A DNA stretch of 15,409 nt. Source: DRYM01 sp964526225. Lineage in GTDB: Archaea; Thermoproteota; Thermoprotei_A; EX4484-217-1. Below, piece after piece: positions 1-7,262 of this stretch (its first letter is position 1; each line of letters begins with the position of its first letter). The position numbers were made by a program, and so were the translations under genes. The notes under the pieces were generated by a model, which was given only the letters and a program-made list of their open reading frames with translations, did no database searches and was not told the DNA's origin. The DNA lies in NCBI GenBank assembly GCA_964526225.1, contig CAZGLL010000033.1:1-15409 (forward strand). The letters are read 5' to 3'.

Positions 1-384
1 TATACTAAGTGGAATATTTCAGCTGTTCTCAGGATAATGGATGAAATAATTATAGATTGGGATGTGAAAGTAATACCTTCACCTAATAAGAAGGCAACTA
101 TAGCATGGCTTATAGCTAAGGCGAAGTCTCTAGGGATAGCTGAAAAGAAAAGACCTCCCAGGTTACGTGTTGAAAAGAAACCTATGGGCATTAATGAAAG
201 AATTCTTTACGTTACTGAAAGCATAGTAGGACCTGTTCTCGCAAGAAGACTTCTTAGAAAGTTTAGAACACTAAGAAATTTAGCAAATACCTCAATTCCA
301 GAGCTCATGAACGTTGAAGGTATTGGAGAGAAGAGGGCAAAGGAAATATATGCAATATTCAATACATCATGGACTGAAATTTAA
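1..384 (+). CDS. xpf: XPF/ERCC4-family structure-specific endonuclease, C-terminal part (5' partial)
   Basis: The reading frame is open from base 1, so the gene continues to the left; ATG 37 is internal. The visible 127 residues begin with the end of an ERCC4-type nuclease domain (the stretch around IDWDVKVIPSP, followed by a helix with AWLIAKAKSLG). After a basic linker comes a tandem helix-hairpin-helix domain: VGPVLARRLL, then VEGIGEKRAKEIY, the classic GIG hairpin. This is the order seen in the short XPF proteins of Thermoproteota, which lack the helicase half found in euryarchaeal Hef. In that family the nuclease cuts 3'-flap, fork and nicked Holliday-type DNA as a dimer, stimulated by PCNA. 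The catalytic GDxnERKxxxD motif would lie upstream of the window, and no clear PCNA-binding box is visible at the end. It converges with the next gene, whose stop codon is one base away. Confidence 0.8.
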   Translation, partial: YTKWNISAVLRIMDEIIIDWDVKVIPSPNKKATIAWLIAKAKSLGIAEKKRPPRLRVEKKPMGINERILYVTESIVGPVLARRLLRKFRTLRNLANTSIPELMNVEGIGEKRAKEIYAIFNTSWTEI

Positions 385-385
385 G

Positions 386-1276
386 TTAGAAAATTTTTCC
401 GGGAGCAAACTCTTTCTCATAAAGCTCCCTTCTCCTAACTTCAAGAACATCTATGGGTTTACCTAAATATTCAGCTGCAGAAATAACTCTAACCTTTAAC
501 GCCTTAGCGTAACCGTAGATTTCATGTAACCTACTCTTGTACTCACTATCTCTTAAAAGGTGATGATCAAGAATTATTGTGCTACCTTTTAAAGCTTCAA
601 TAATTTCCTTAAGATTCTTAATGCTCTTCTGCAGATCACTCATAGAAAACTTGTACCCTAGCATGTAGGTTAGCGGTCCATCAACTATTAAAATGTCGGG
701 CTTATGTAGTAATATGAATTCTACTTGTTCCTCCAAAACAGGGCCTTCAACATCTGATGTATATAGGAATTTCTCTTCTCCGTCATCCACGAGAACTTCG
801 ATAACATAGCCTAATCTATCATTTACACCGTGTGGAACAGGTTTAGAAAAACATATTTTTGTTTTACCAAAAGCGAAACATTTTGAATCGGCTATTACAA
901 GCTTACTGATGTAGTTATTTACAAGTTTTAGGAACTTTGAAGCCCTTATTTTCTGGGAAATATTTATTTTGTTCTTAGGATCCTTAACAATTAGAATTTT
1001 ACCATTATAATTTTCTAAGGATATTATTCGACCAGGGTCGTGATGGTCGTAATGGTAATGCGTTATTATAGCTACATCGGATTCCCTTAAGAACTCTTCG
1101 ATATTTGAGGAGAGCTCGTAAAGCCTTTCAACCTCTACCCTATGTGGCGGTAATCCGAATCTTCTAGGAGCTAACGCAGCTGAAGGATCAATTATAATGT
1201 TCAGATCTTTTGTTTGAACATATGTTGCTTGAGATCTTACACCTAAGCTATCGAACGCTAACGGAATAATCTTCAA
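386..1276 (-). CDS. UPF0282-family metallo-beta-lactamase-fold hydrolase
   Basis: Predicted 296-residue MBL-fold metal-dependent hydrolase of the archaeal UPF0282 (COG2248) family; the substrate is unknown to me. The N-terminus KIIPLAFDSLGVRS is characteristic of the family. The metal-binding motif HYHYDHH (H73, H75, D77, H78, H79) sits after a DVAIIT strand; later candidate ligands are the His of PVPHG, the Asp of TSDVEGP and the LDHH motif near residue 240. Length matches the family. The start is placed at TTG 1276-1274 because an AGGTG Shine-Dalgarno (1287-1283) lies 6 nt upstream; the GTG at 1285 overlaps that site and is a less likely start. The gene is divergent from the HAD phosphatase and its 3' end abuts the XPF gene, so the two transcripts should overlap. 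No signal peptide is seen, so it is probably cytoplasmic. Confidence 0.85.
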   Translation of the reverse strand: MKIIPLAFDSLGVRSQATYVQTKDLNIIIDPSAALAPRRFGLPPHRVEVERLYELSSNIEEFLRESDVAIITHYHYDHHDPGRIISLENYNGKILIVKDPKNKINISQKIRASKFLKLVNNYISKLVIADSKCFAFGKTKICFSKPVPHGVNDRLGYVIEVLVDDGEEKFLYTSDVEGPVLEEQVEFILLHKPDILIVDGPLTYMLGYKFSMSDLQKSIKNLKEIIEALKGSTIILDHHLLRDSEYKSRLHEIYGYAKALKVRVISAAEYLGKPIDVLEVRRRELYEKEFAPGKIF

Positions 1277-1285
1277 TAGAAGCAC

Positions 1286-1622
1286 CTAAACTCTAAATTT
1301 TCCACACTACACCATATGCTTTATTATTTTCTCCAGATTATAAACGATAGAGCATCAATTGCTTTCTCCAATACTGTCTGCTTTTTACAAACCCCGATTC
1401 AATAATGTGGTCTTCGCTAGAAACCACACGAAAACATGTATTTTTAATAATGAAATCGGGTTCTTGAAGTGTCTACAAGCGAACATAGGAGCGCTCTATG
1501 TTTTAAGAATAAGTTTCAGCGTCTATCAGCTAATATGACGCCTCTATGTAGCAACAGATATTTTAGGAAAAACCGTTGAATCATGTGATTAGGAAGACTG
1601 TTTATCCATGGTGATGTAGGGG
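1286..1622. other. Divergent intergenic region with several inverted repeats, possible structured RNA
   Basis: This 337-bp spacer holds no convincing protein gene. It contains a nested structure: AACCCCGATT (1390-1399) can pair, with one bulged C, with AATCGGGTT (1454-1462), enclosing a perfect hairpin TGTGGT (1406-1411)/ACCACA (1423-1428). Next is AACATAG/CTATGTT (1482-1488/1496-1502) around a GAGCGCT centre, then GCGTC/GACGC around 1519-1541. The region must also contain promoters for both divergent genes; GATATTTTAG near 1557-1566 is a candidate TATA element for the rightward gene. A small non-coding RNA is possible but unproven. Confidence 0.4.
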
Positions 1623-2312
1623 TTGAGTAGTGGTCTAAAACTTGCCTTAATAGATATGGATGGTACTTTACTTAATGGTAGAAGTCTTAATGCAATAGCT
1701 AAGCTCGGTTTTGAAAAGGAAATACGTGAAATAAGGAAGGCATTCTCTGAAGGGAGAATATGGGCTTATGAAATGAGCTTAAAAATAGCCGAGCTCTTAA
1801 AGGGCACCTTGGTTTCTAACCTTATCGATGAATTCGACAAAATACCTTTAGTTCCCGGAGCAAAGGAATTTGTTAAATGGCTTAAGTTGAAGAACTTCAT
1901 GGTAGTTATTGTTTCAGATTCATACACTATTCTTGTTGAAAGGGTAGCTCAAAAAGTAGGGGCTGATGATGTTTATGCTAACACTCTTCATGTAGAAAAC
2001 GGTGTAATAACAGGTAAATTGTCAATGCCTACAGGTTGGCAATTAGTTAAGGGGTGTATGAGAAAGTCTGTTTGCAAACTAAATGCACTATTCAAATACA
2101 TGGCAAAATACAACATACCGATAGGTAGAACATTAGCAATAGGAGATAGTAACATAGACATTTGCATGATAAAATACGCTAAACTAGGGATAGCGTTTAA
2201 CCCTAAAAGCTACGAAGTAGCCCAAGAAGCAGACATTGTAGTGAAAGGAGACTTTTACGATTTGAAAAAAGCTCTTGAACCACTAATTGAAAATAATGAA
2301 ATGTTCCCCTAA
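1623..2312 (+). CDS. HAD-superfamily phosphatase, phosphoserine phosphatase (SerB)-like
   Basis: A 229-residue HAD hydrolase. Motif I is DMDGTL (D11 nucleophile, D13 acid/base), motif II is the Ser of VIVSDS (S98), a motif III Lys is probably K152, and motif IV is GDSNIDICM (D175, D179). The helical cap between motif I and II and the overall length fit the SerB/phosphoserine phosphatase subfamily, which makes serine from O-phosphoserine. However, motif IV lacks the usual GDGxND core, so another small phosphomonoester is possible. TTG 1623 is taken as start because GGTGAT (1610-1615) lies 7 nt upstream and no in-frame ATG precedes motif I. It is cytoplasmic with no transmembrane segments. The next gene is also rightward, but about 200 bp separate them, so they are probably not one operon. 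Confidence 0.8.
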   Translation: MSSGLKLALIDMDGTLLNGRSLNAIAKLGFEKEIREIRKAFSEGRIWAYEMSLKIAELLKGTLVSNLIDEFDKIPLVPGAKEFVKWLKLKNFMVVIVSDSYTILVERVAQKVGADDVYANTLHVENGVITGKLSMPTGWQLVKGCMRKSVCKLNALFKYMAKYNIPIGRTLAIGDSNIDICMIKYAKLGIAFNPKSYEVAQEADIVVKGDFYDLKKALEPLIENNEMFP

Positions 2313-2420
2313 GTAATCTTTAGGGAAAATACTGAGTAGAGAGAATAACTGTATTCTTCTGGGAAACGTTGTGCACCTTTCCAAATCAATCACGATAATT
2401 GTTTGAAGATTTAAAGTCTA

Positions 2421-2444
2421 GGTTTTATTGAACATAATAAAACC
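2421..2444. repeat. Perfect 9-bp inverted repeat upstream of the PHP-gene TATA box
   Basis: GGTTTTATT (2421-2429) is followed by a 6-nt loop and its exact complement AATAAAACC (2436-2444). It ends 16 bases before a TATA-like CTTTTATACT (2461-2470). It could be an operator for the PHP gene or a 3'-end hairpin of the HAD transcript, whose stop is about 110 nt upstream. The sequence does not decide between these. Confidence 0.6.
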
Positions 2445-2460
2445 CGCTGTAGTTGCAAGG

Positions 2461-2470
2461 CTTTTATACT
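2461..2470 (+). promoter_or_regulatory. TATA box of the PHP-domain gene
   Basis: CTTTTATACT is a good archaeal TATA element. Transcription would be expected to start about 25 nt downstream, near 2490, leaving a short leader containing AGAAGGTGG (2492-2500) before ATG 2518. Inferred from sequence only. Confidence 0.5.
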
Positions 2471-2517
2471 ACCTACATTCTAATGTTGTTGAAGAAGGTG
2501 GAATCTGGCGTTAAACA

Positions 2518-3168
2518 ATGATTTTGGACATGCATGTTCATACGAGATTTTCTGACGGTAAAATGTCAGTTAAAGATGTGGTTAGCGTTGCTATTAAAAA
2601 GGGATTTGGTGGAGTTGTAGTTACGGATCATGACACTTTGAGTGGAAGCTTAGCTTTAATGAGGCATGTTAAAGAAAGGGGAGTTGAACTTGTAACGTTC
2701 CCTGGGATTGAGGTTTCTACGAGGGAAGCACATATTTTAGTATATAATGTTCTTAGGATTCCGAAATTTGAAACAATTGTTGAATTAGTAGATAAGGTTC
2801 ATGATGAAAACGGTATTGTAGTTTTCGCTCATCCTTTCGGCAAAGTATTCCTACTAGAGTACTCCCTAGTTAGGAATAATGAGGTTTTACGGAAAATAGA
2901 TGCTATAGAGTGCATTAATGGTAGAGTTCCTATGAGAAGCAATTTGAAGGCATTAGAGCTAGCGAGAAAATACAGTAAGCCATGTATTGGAGGGAGCGAT
3001 GCACACATCCCTGAGGAAATAGGAGTCGCATACACTATGGTTGATAAGGAAATAAGCTCCTTCGACGACCTATTAGACGCCATACTGAAGTCTAAAGTAA
3101 GAGCAAATGGAGGTCGCAACTTTATGGAAATAGCTAGGACTATTATCATTAAGCATTTAAGGAGGTAG
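2518..3168 (+). CDS. PHP-domain metal-dependent phosphoesterase
   Basis: A 216-residue stand-alone PHP domain. The metal-site motifs appear in order: MHVH (H6, H8), D13 in FSDG, TDHD (D37, H38), the Glu of PGIEVS (E65), HPFG (H105), E131 in IECINGR, and GSDAH (D161, H163). This set is the trinuclear metal centre of the PHP superfamily (COG0613-like), whose members include nucleotide 3',5'-bisphosphate phosphatases, histidinol phosphatases and 5'-3' RNases; the exact substrate cannot be read from the sequence. It is shorter than the roughly 280-residue RNase AM type, having only a small insertion between HPFG and GSDAH. ATG 2518 is the only possible in-frame start since a stop codon lies just upstream. 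Probably cytoplasmic. Confidence 0.85.
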   Translation: MILDMHVHTRFSDGKMSVKDVVSVAIKKGFGGVVVTDHDTLSGSLALMRHVKERGVELVTFPGIEVSTREAHILVYNVLRIPKFETIVELVDKVHDENGIVVFAHPFGKVFLLEYSLVRNNEVLRKIDAIECINGRVPMRSNLKALELARKYSKPCIGGSDAHIPEEIGVAYTMVDKEISSFDDLLDAILKSKVRANGGRNFMEIARTIIIKHLRR

Positions 3169-3259
3169 ACTTCGATAAAAACATGAAGACTTGTATGTGA
3201 GATTGTTGGTTATCAATGAAGAATTTGGAGAAGTGTTAAGGTGTTTTCTCTGTTATTAC

Positions 3260-3324
3260 GGGGTTCTATACCTTACTCTGAAGTATACTAGCGTATATAC
3301 GATGGTACTAGGTATCTTTACCCC
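3260..3324. repeat. Imperfect long stem-loop upstream of the 81-residue membrane-protein gene
   Basis: GGGGT (3260-3264) plus ATACCT (3268-3273) can pair with AGGTAT (3310-3315) plus ACCCC (3320-3324), an 11-bp stem with a 3/4-nt internal loop. Within it GTATA (3283-3287) can pair with TATAC (3296-3300). It ends 6 bp before a TATA-like element (3331-3339). It could be a composite operator or part of a short structured RNA. Confidence 0.5.
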
Positions 3325-3330
3325 TTAAGT

Positions 3331-3339
3331 CTTTTAAAC
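3331..3339 (+). promoter_or_regulatory. TATA-like element for the 81-residue membrane-protein gene
   Basis: CTTTTAAAC precedes the next start codon by about 60 bp, so transcription should begin near 3360. A strong ribosome-binding site GGGGTGA (3382-3388) then lies 7 nt before ATG 3396. Inferred from sequence only. Confidence 0.4.
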
Positions 3340-3395
3340 ATTCCATGGCCGAAGTAGTTTATCGGAAACTATGAGATCAATGGGGTGATGCTTAC

Positions 3396-3641
3396 ATGGG
3401 CATGGTATTCCTTGCGCTTGCAGGAGCAATATTGGGCTTCGCTCTTGGAATAAAGTTTGGTGGAGAATACAAGATTCAGAAAGCACTTATGCTTGCCCCT
3501 CTTACAGCCGTCATACTCCCCCTAGTTATTCTCATATTTTCCGAAATTATACAGGCAGTTGCTTTTCTCAGACTTTTCGAAGCAACAGTAGCTATGGCGT
3601 CAGCAGCAATACTTGTATCTTGGTCTGAAAAATACGGTTAA
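3396..3641 (+). CDS. Small integral membrane protein, function unknown
   Basis: An 81-residue hydrophobic protein that I do not recognise. Residues about 2-20 form a glycine/alanine-rich helix (LAGAILGFALGIKFGG), a short polar loop EYKIQK follows, and residues about 29-73 can form two further helices (a Pro-containing segment PLTAVILPLVILIFSEI and an alanine-rich one ending VAMASAAILVSW). The tail SEKYG is polar. The glycine-zipper look suggests helix packing or oligomerisation. The start is well supported by GGGGTGA 7 nt upstream, with no alternative in-frame start. It stands alone, over 200 bp from both neighbours, so genomic context offers no function. It is likely a real gene because signal, spacing and composition agree. 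Confidence 0.65.
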   Translation: MGMVFLALAGAILGFALGIKFGGEYKIQKALMLAPLTAVILPLVILIFSEIIQAVAFLRLFEATVAMASAAILVSWSEKYG

Positions 3642-3975
3642 AACTATGAAAAACAATTAAAGCCTTAGCAGCAAACATAGACGCAACATTAACTATAAAC
3701 AGAAACAGCTACGAACTTTCATTCAATAAAAGTTCTCGAAAACATGGAATTCTCCTAATTCTTGTTTCAGTTAATGCCTTCACTCATTATAATAGGTTTT
3801 TCGAGGCATCTTGGAATATTTGATCCTGCTCTCGCGAAAACGGATGCTTAATATTCCATAGAGGAAGAAAATGTTATGTGGCAGGAGAAGACACTATAAA
3901 AAGCTGCTAAAGCAATGTAGGGCAGGTTTTTCCGAAATAGTGAAGAAAAATATTTGATGGGAGGTTAACTAGACA
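3642..3975 (+). pseudogene. Spacer with possible remnants of broken coding sequence
   Basis: No intact gene is present in these 334 bp. One frame stays open from about 3647 to 3822 without a normal start codon. Another frame (3774-3851) reads MPSLIIIGFSRHLGIFDP and on to a TAA, an unusually protein-like stretch, and continues beyond the stop with EEENVMW. This mix of short open pieces in different frames suggests a decayed gene, possibly an N-terminal region lost from the short dehydrogenase downstream, but spacing does not match a simple frameshift of that family. The last 20 bp hold the ribosome-binding site of the next gene. Low confidence: it may be ordinary intergenic DNA. Confidence 0.25.
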
Positions 3976-4911
3976 ATGAGCTACGATGATGTAGTGGATT
4001 TCATTCTCAAAAACTCTAGTAAGTGCTTAAACCCTAAAGAAGCAGTTAGCTTAATTTTTGAAAGCAAAGCTTCTCCAGACATGAAACTTAGCTTCATAGG
4101 GCACTGTATTTCAGTAAAAACGCTTTCCCCTACAGGATTTAACGAAGAAGATACAGTATTGGCTACAGCATTCACTGAACCTAAAGGCGGTTCTTCATTA
4201 AAAACTCTCGAAACAACAGTTGACGATTTCGGAAGGGTTTCAGGAACAAAATATTTTGTTACCAATGGTGCTTTTGCAGCACGCTTTCTCGTTCTTGCCC
4301 AGAAGAAAACAGGAGAGCATGTGCTATTGCTTGTTAGGAGGAGCAAGAATGTAGTTACGGAGAATCTTCCGCTTATAGTTTATGAAAAATCGGGCATATC
4401 TAAGGTCGTATTTAAAAATGCGGAGTCGAAGCAAATGTTTCATGAAGGAAAGGAATCCTACGTTAAAGCTCTCAAAGGGCTAGTTTACGGTAGAGTTCTT
4501 GTTTCAGCTCTCGCAGTTTCCCTAGGTTTAGAAATTCTCGATAACGCAATAGAATGGGCAAATAAAAGATTAGCTAACGGAACACCTTTAATAGAAAAAG
4601 AAATCATAGAGCAGAGAATTGCTGACGCATATGCTAAACTTAGTGTTGCGAAATCCTACATAGCTAAAGTAGTTAGCGAAAATACGCTAACATGGATTAG
4701 CACAAGCGTTGCCAAGTATGTTTCAGTTAATTATTCAAGTAAAGCAGTTGAATCTTTAATTAAAATATTTGGCGGATACGCCTTCCTAAAAACAACCGAT
4801 ATAATCCATAAGTACTTGCACATACTAGCACTAGAGCCCGCTGAAGGAACATCGGATATTCAATTGAAAATAATTATGAAAAGTATTTTACGTGAGAAAA
4901 GTAAAAAGTAA
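3976..4911 (+). CDS. Acyl-CoA dehydrogenase-like protein with shortened N-terminal domain
   Basis: 311 residues, compared with about 380 for the acyl-CoA dehydrogenase family (FAD enzymes that make a 2,3-double bond in acyl-CoA). The central motif FTEPKGGSS (66-74) matches the family's TEPxAGSD. GRVLVSALAVSLG (172-184) matches the start of the C-terminal helical domain, and AEGTSDIQ (289-296) matches the EGTxxIQ signature with the likely catalytic base E290. The N-terminal helical domain, normally about 115-120 residues before TEP, is only about 65 here and is poorly conserved. The start is nevertheless solid: GGGAGGT (3959-3965) is 10 nt before ATG 3976. Substrate binding or FAD affinity may be altered, so a divergent or non-catalytic homologue is possible. 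It stands alone, with no electron-transfer flavoprotein or thiolase gene in view. Confidence 0.7.
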   Translation: MSYDDVVDFILKNSSKCLNPKEAVSLIFESKASPDMKLSFIGHCISVKTLSPTGFNEEDTVLATAFTEPKGGSSLKTLETTVDDFGRVSGTKYFVTNGAFAARFLVLAQKKTGEHVLLLVRRSKNVVTENLPLIVYEKSGISKVVFKNAESKQMFHEGKESYVKALKGLVYGRVLVSALAVSLGLEILDNAIEWANKRLANGTPLIEKEIIEQRIADAYAKLSVAKSYIAKVVSENTLTWISTSVAKYVSVNYSSKAVESLIKIFGGYAFLKTTDIIHKYLHILALEPAEGTSDIQLKIIMKSILREKSKK

Positions 4912-4984
4912 GTATATGTCGCACATCATTTAGAGATAATAAAGATACTATTGTTGTAAAAAATAGGGAAAGGAGACTTTTAAA

Positions 4985-5743
4985 TTAAATAACTATTTCA
5001 TCACCGTCATTAGGTATAAGTACACAGGTACTTCCAACATTAATTTTTCTAGGTAAGTTAAGTATGAACCCTTCATGAAAAATTATTAAGTAAGGAATTT
5101 TCAATTTTAAAGCAATATTTAGCGCATCATTTATTGTTGAATGGCCTTTATTATGAGCATATTCTTCAAAACCTTCAAGAAACGTTGCTTCATATATGAG
5201 AACGTCTGATCCCCTAATATACTCGTATATTTCAGCATAGGGAGCAGTATCGCTACTGTAAAAAACAGTTTTCCCCTCTTTTTTCAACACTATCTTAAAC
5301 ATTAAGGATCTTACGGAATGTTTCGAAGGATAAGCGTAAACCTCAATATTATTGTCGCTAAACACTTTACCGAATGGTTCAACACCAACGATCTCACATT
5401 TTACCTTATCTTCCACATTAGTGTTTCTAAACAGTATTTTCAAGAACTCTACATAATCTTTTAAAACAACTATTTTTAAGCAATCGGCGTAACCATAAGC
5501 TTTAAGATTTATTAGAAGCCCCGGTAAGCCAAGTACGTGATCTCCATGAACATGAGATATAAAAACAGCTTTAATATTTAACGGGTTTAATCCTCTATGC
5601 TTCTGCATTTTCTTAAAAGCGCCTTCTCCAAAATCTAAAACATATAGTGAATCCGTATCCTTAGGTTGTAAAACTATCGAAACATAATCTCTATTCGAAG
5701 GAGAAACCCAACCCCCCGTACCTAGAAACACTAATTTAACCAT
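4985..5743 (-). CDS. RNase Z-like metallo-beta-lactamase-fold protein
   Basis: A 252-residue MBL-fold protein closest to the RNase Z/ElaC group (COG1234), whose classical members cut the 3' trailer from tRNA precursors. The N-terminus KLVFLGTGG, the motif SHVHGDHVLGLPGLL (ligands H64, H66, D68, H69), KHSV (H142), SSDT (D165), the EATF...GHST element (H201) and H223 in IIFHEGF give a complete two-metal site. Unlike true RNase Z (about 290-310 residues), it shows no flexible-arm tRNA-binding insertion, and the usual HxSxRY ending is replaced by FHEGF. It could be a minimal tRNase Z or a paralogue acting on another phosphodiester. It lies 9 bp after the S-component gene with GTGGT (5753-5749) overlapping that gene's stop codon, so the two are probably co-transcribed and translationally coupled. 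Confidence 0.75.
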   Translation of the reverse strand: MVKLVFLGTGGWVSPSNRDYVSIVLQPKDTDSLYVLDFGEGAFKKMQKHRGLNPLNIKAVFISHVHGDHVLGLPGLLINLKAYGYADCLKIVVLKDYVEFLKILFRNTNVEDKVKCEIVGVEPFGKVFSDNNIEVYAYPSKHSVRSLMFKIVLKKEGKTVFYSSDTAPYAEIYEYIRGSDVLIYEATFLEGFEEYAHNKGHSTINDALNIALKLKIPYLIIFHEGFILNLPRKINVGSTCVLIPNDGDEIVI

Positions 5744-5752
5744 AATTTACCA

Positions 5753-6316
5753 CTAAATTTTGCTTATTTTTCCAGATTCTCTAAGAACCTTGAGAATAAG
5801 CACTGTAATAAATAATGCTATTGGCGCTGGAGCGAAGTCTAAAAGGAAAGCTGACATTAACGCAAAGCCTATGTTCGCAAAGTTTTGAGGTAATAGTCCA
5901 GGTGCAACATGAACCGCTATGAACCATAAACCCAACCCTATAATTATTGAGCCTACAGTTAACCCTGCAGTAGAAGATAGGATTAGTGCTAAAATCCAGT
6001 TCATCCCCTTCCTTCTTAGAGCCTTATATACGGAACTCATAGTGTAAAATCCTAAGAAATTAGCTGGCGTTCCACTAAATACTGTAAGTAGTGGTGTTCC
6101 ATACCTTACTATACTTGCGATAAATGTTCCAAGAGCAGCACTTAACCCGGCGATTATTGGAGCGTAAATTACAGCTACGACCATGGGAATAGCTATTGCA
6201 GGTCTAAATTGGATAAAAAATATTCCTGTAGGGAGATATGCTGTTAAGAGCGAAGCTATAGCGTAGAGTGATGCGAAAATAGCTATCGTTGCTACTTTCT
6301 TCGAAACATCCTTCAC
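5753..6316 (-). CDS. ECF-type transporter substrate-binding (S) component
   Basis: A very hydrophobic protein of 187 residues with about five to six transmembrane helices, starting with a short basic N-terminus (VKDVSKK) and a helix ATIAIFASLYAIASLLTAYL. The IQFRPAIAIP segment followed by a GLSAALGTFIAS helix and SGTPANFLGF resembles the QueT/ThiW-like S components of energy-coupling-factor vitamin transporters. The substrate (a vitamin, queuosine precursor or similar) cannot be assigned. No EcfA ATPase or EcfT gene is in the window, so it must use a shared module encoded elsewhere or work alone. The start is set at GTG 6316 because GGTGGT (6329-6324) lies 7 nt upstream; GTG 6328 falls inside that site. 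A TATA element at 6388-6381 would give a leader of about 40 nt. Confidence 0.7.
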   Translation of the reverse strand: MKDVSKKVATIAIFASLYAIASLLTAYLPTGIFFIQFRPAIAIPMVVAVIYAPIIAGLSAALGTFIASIVRYGTPLLTVFSGTPANFLGFYTMSSVYKALRRKGMNWILALILSSTAGLTVGSIIIGLGLWFIAVHVAPGLLPQNFANIGFALMSAFLLDFAPAPIALFITVLILKVLRESGKISKI

Positions 6317-6380
6317 TTTAAATACCACCAGAGAAAGCTAATGCCTTCCTTTGCTATTGAGGTAATGTTTCATTTAATAA

Positions 6381-6388
6381 GTATTATA
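6381..6388 (-). promoter_or_regulatory. TATA box of the S component / RNase Z-like operon
   Basis: On the minus strand the element reads TATAATAC inside an AT-rich context, about 70 bp before the chosen GTG start. Transcription would be expected near 6358 and should cover both the S-component and RNase Z-like genes. Inferred from sequence only. Confidence 0.5.
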
Positions 6389-6407
6389 ACATTTAGCTTT
6401 TACTGTT

Positions 6408-7262
6408 TTAAGGCGTTTCTCTAAACCCCTTAGCTAACCTGTTTTTCTCATAAAACTCCACTAATTCGTTAAGGCTTAGTTTCTCATAACCTGCTACGGC
6501 GCCGACGGGCATTATGTATAGTGGCCTATAGTTTGTTGGTAAACTAAGTACTTCAGCTACTTGGTCATCGTAGAAAGCCCCTATAGCAACCGTACCTAAG
6601 TTTAAAGCTACAGCTTGTAAGTAAATGTTTTCACCTACGTGTCCTACTTCCATATGCACATACCGATATCCTCTATCGCCATAATACCCTGTTGTTCTCT
6701 CATATTCAGCAACAATAACTATGTTTACAGGAGCTTTCCTAATCCATTCCTGATTCAAAGCTGCTCTAGCTAATTCATTACTAAAATCACCCTCCTTAAC
6801 AAGAATTAGAGAGTGAGTTTCAACATCGTACTTGTAAATTCCAGCCTTTACTCCTTCAACACCACCTGTCTTAATCACAACGTAGAGTTCTAGCGGATAT
6901 GTTGCACCAGCTGATGGAGCTGTCCTAAACTTGTATTTCAACTCCGTTATTCCCTGAGCCGCCCATAACATTTGAGCTAGCTGCTTCAATGTTAGAGGTT
7001 TCGGAAGATACTCTCTAACACTTCTTCTCATAAGCAAAGCTTCTTCAACACTTACATTACCTTTAAGATTAGGGTAAGGTAACAGTATTATGGATCTGCT
7101 AACACCACCATCAGTTACAGGAGCCACTGTAGTTACGGTTTCCATAGGTTTTACTTTTAAGTACTCCAGTATTTTAGGTAAAGCAAGAACAAGCAATACT
7201 ATTGTAATAACCACTGAAACTATCGCTACAAACTTAAGTATTTCAACATATATTGAAACCAT
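6408..7262 (-). CDS. Membrane-anchored SagB-type / nitroreductase-family flavoprotein
   Basis: 284 residues. Residues about 8-30 form one strong transmembrane helix (FVAIVSVVITIVLLVLALP), followed by a Thr/Val-rich linker and an FMN-dependent nitroreductase-fold domain. Landmarks are RRSVREY (79-85, the FMN-phosphate arginine region), APSAGATYPLE (115-125, typical of the SagB/ThcOx branch) and YVHMEVGHVGENIYLQA (201-217), with GTVAIGAF near 223-230. SagB enzymes oxidise azolines in peptide natural products, but stand-alone archaeal members have unknown roles and no cyclodehydratase partner is present here. The membrane anchor implies the catalytic domain works at the membrane surface; which side is not clear. 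The start is strongly supported by GGGAGGAG 6 nt before ATG 7262. It is divergent from the 61-residue membrane protein, 63 bp away. Confidence 0.8.
   Translation of the reverse strand: MVSIYVEILKFVAIVSVVITIVLLVLALPKILEYLKVKPMETVTTVAPVTDGGVSRSIILLPYPNLKGNVSVEEALLMRRSVREYLPKPLTLKQLAQMLWAAQGITELKYKFRTAPSAGATYPLELYVVIKTGGVEGVKAGIYKYDVETHSLILVKEGDFSNELARAALNQEWIRKAPVNIVIVAEYERTTGYYGDRGYRYVHMEVGHVGENIYLQAVALNLGTVAIGAFYDDQVAEVLSLPTNYRPLYIMPVGAVAGYEKLSLNELVEFYEKNRLAKGFRETP

Noticed and set aside
560..575. GTGATGA resembling the C box of a C/D guide RNA
   Set aside because: It lies within the coding sequence for LDHH of the UPF0282 gene, and no D box CTGA follows at a suitable distance.
1274..1285. 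GTG 1285 as the start of the UPF0282 gene
   Set aside because: It overlaps the AGGTG ribosome-binding site, while TTG 1276 has ideal 6-nt spacing and yields the family's usual N-terminus KIIPLAFDSLG.
3774..3851. Frameshifted N-terminal domain of the acyl-CoA dehydrogenase
   Set aside because: The stretch with SRHLGIFDP is about 120 codons before the TEP motif, compared with roughly 35 in the family, so it is not a simple frameshift of that domain; kept only as a possible unrelated remnant.
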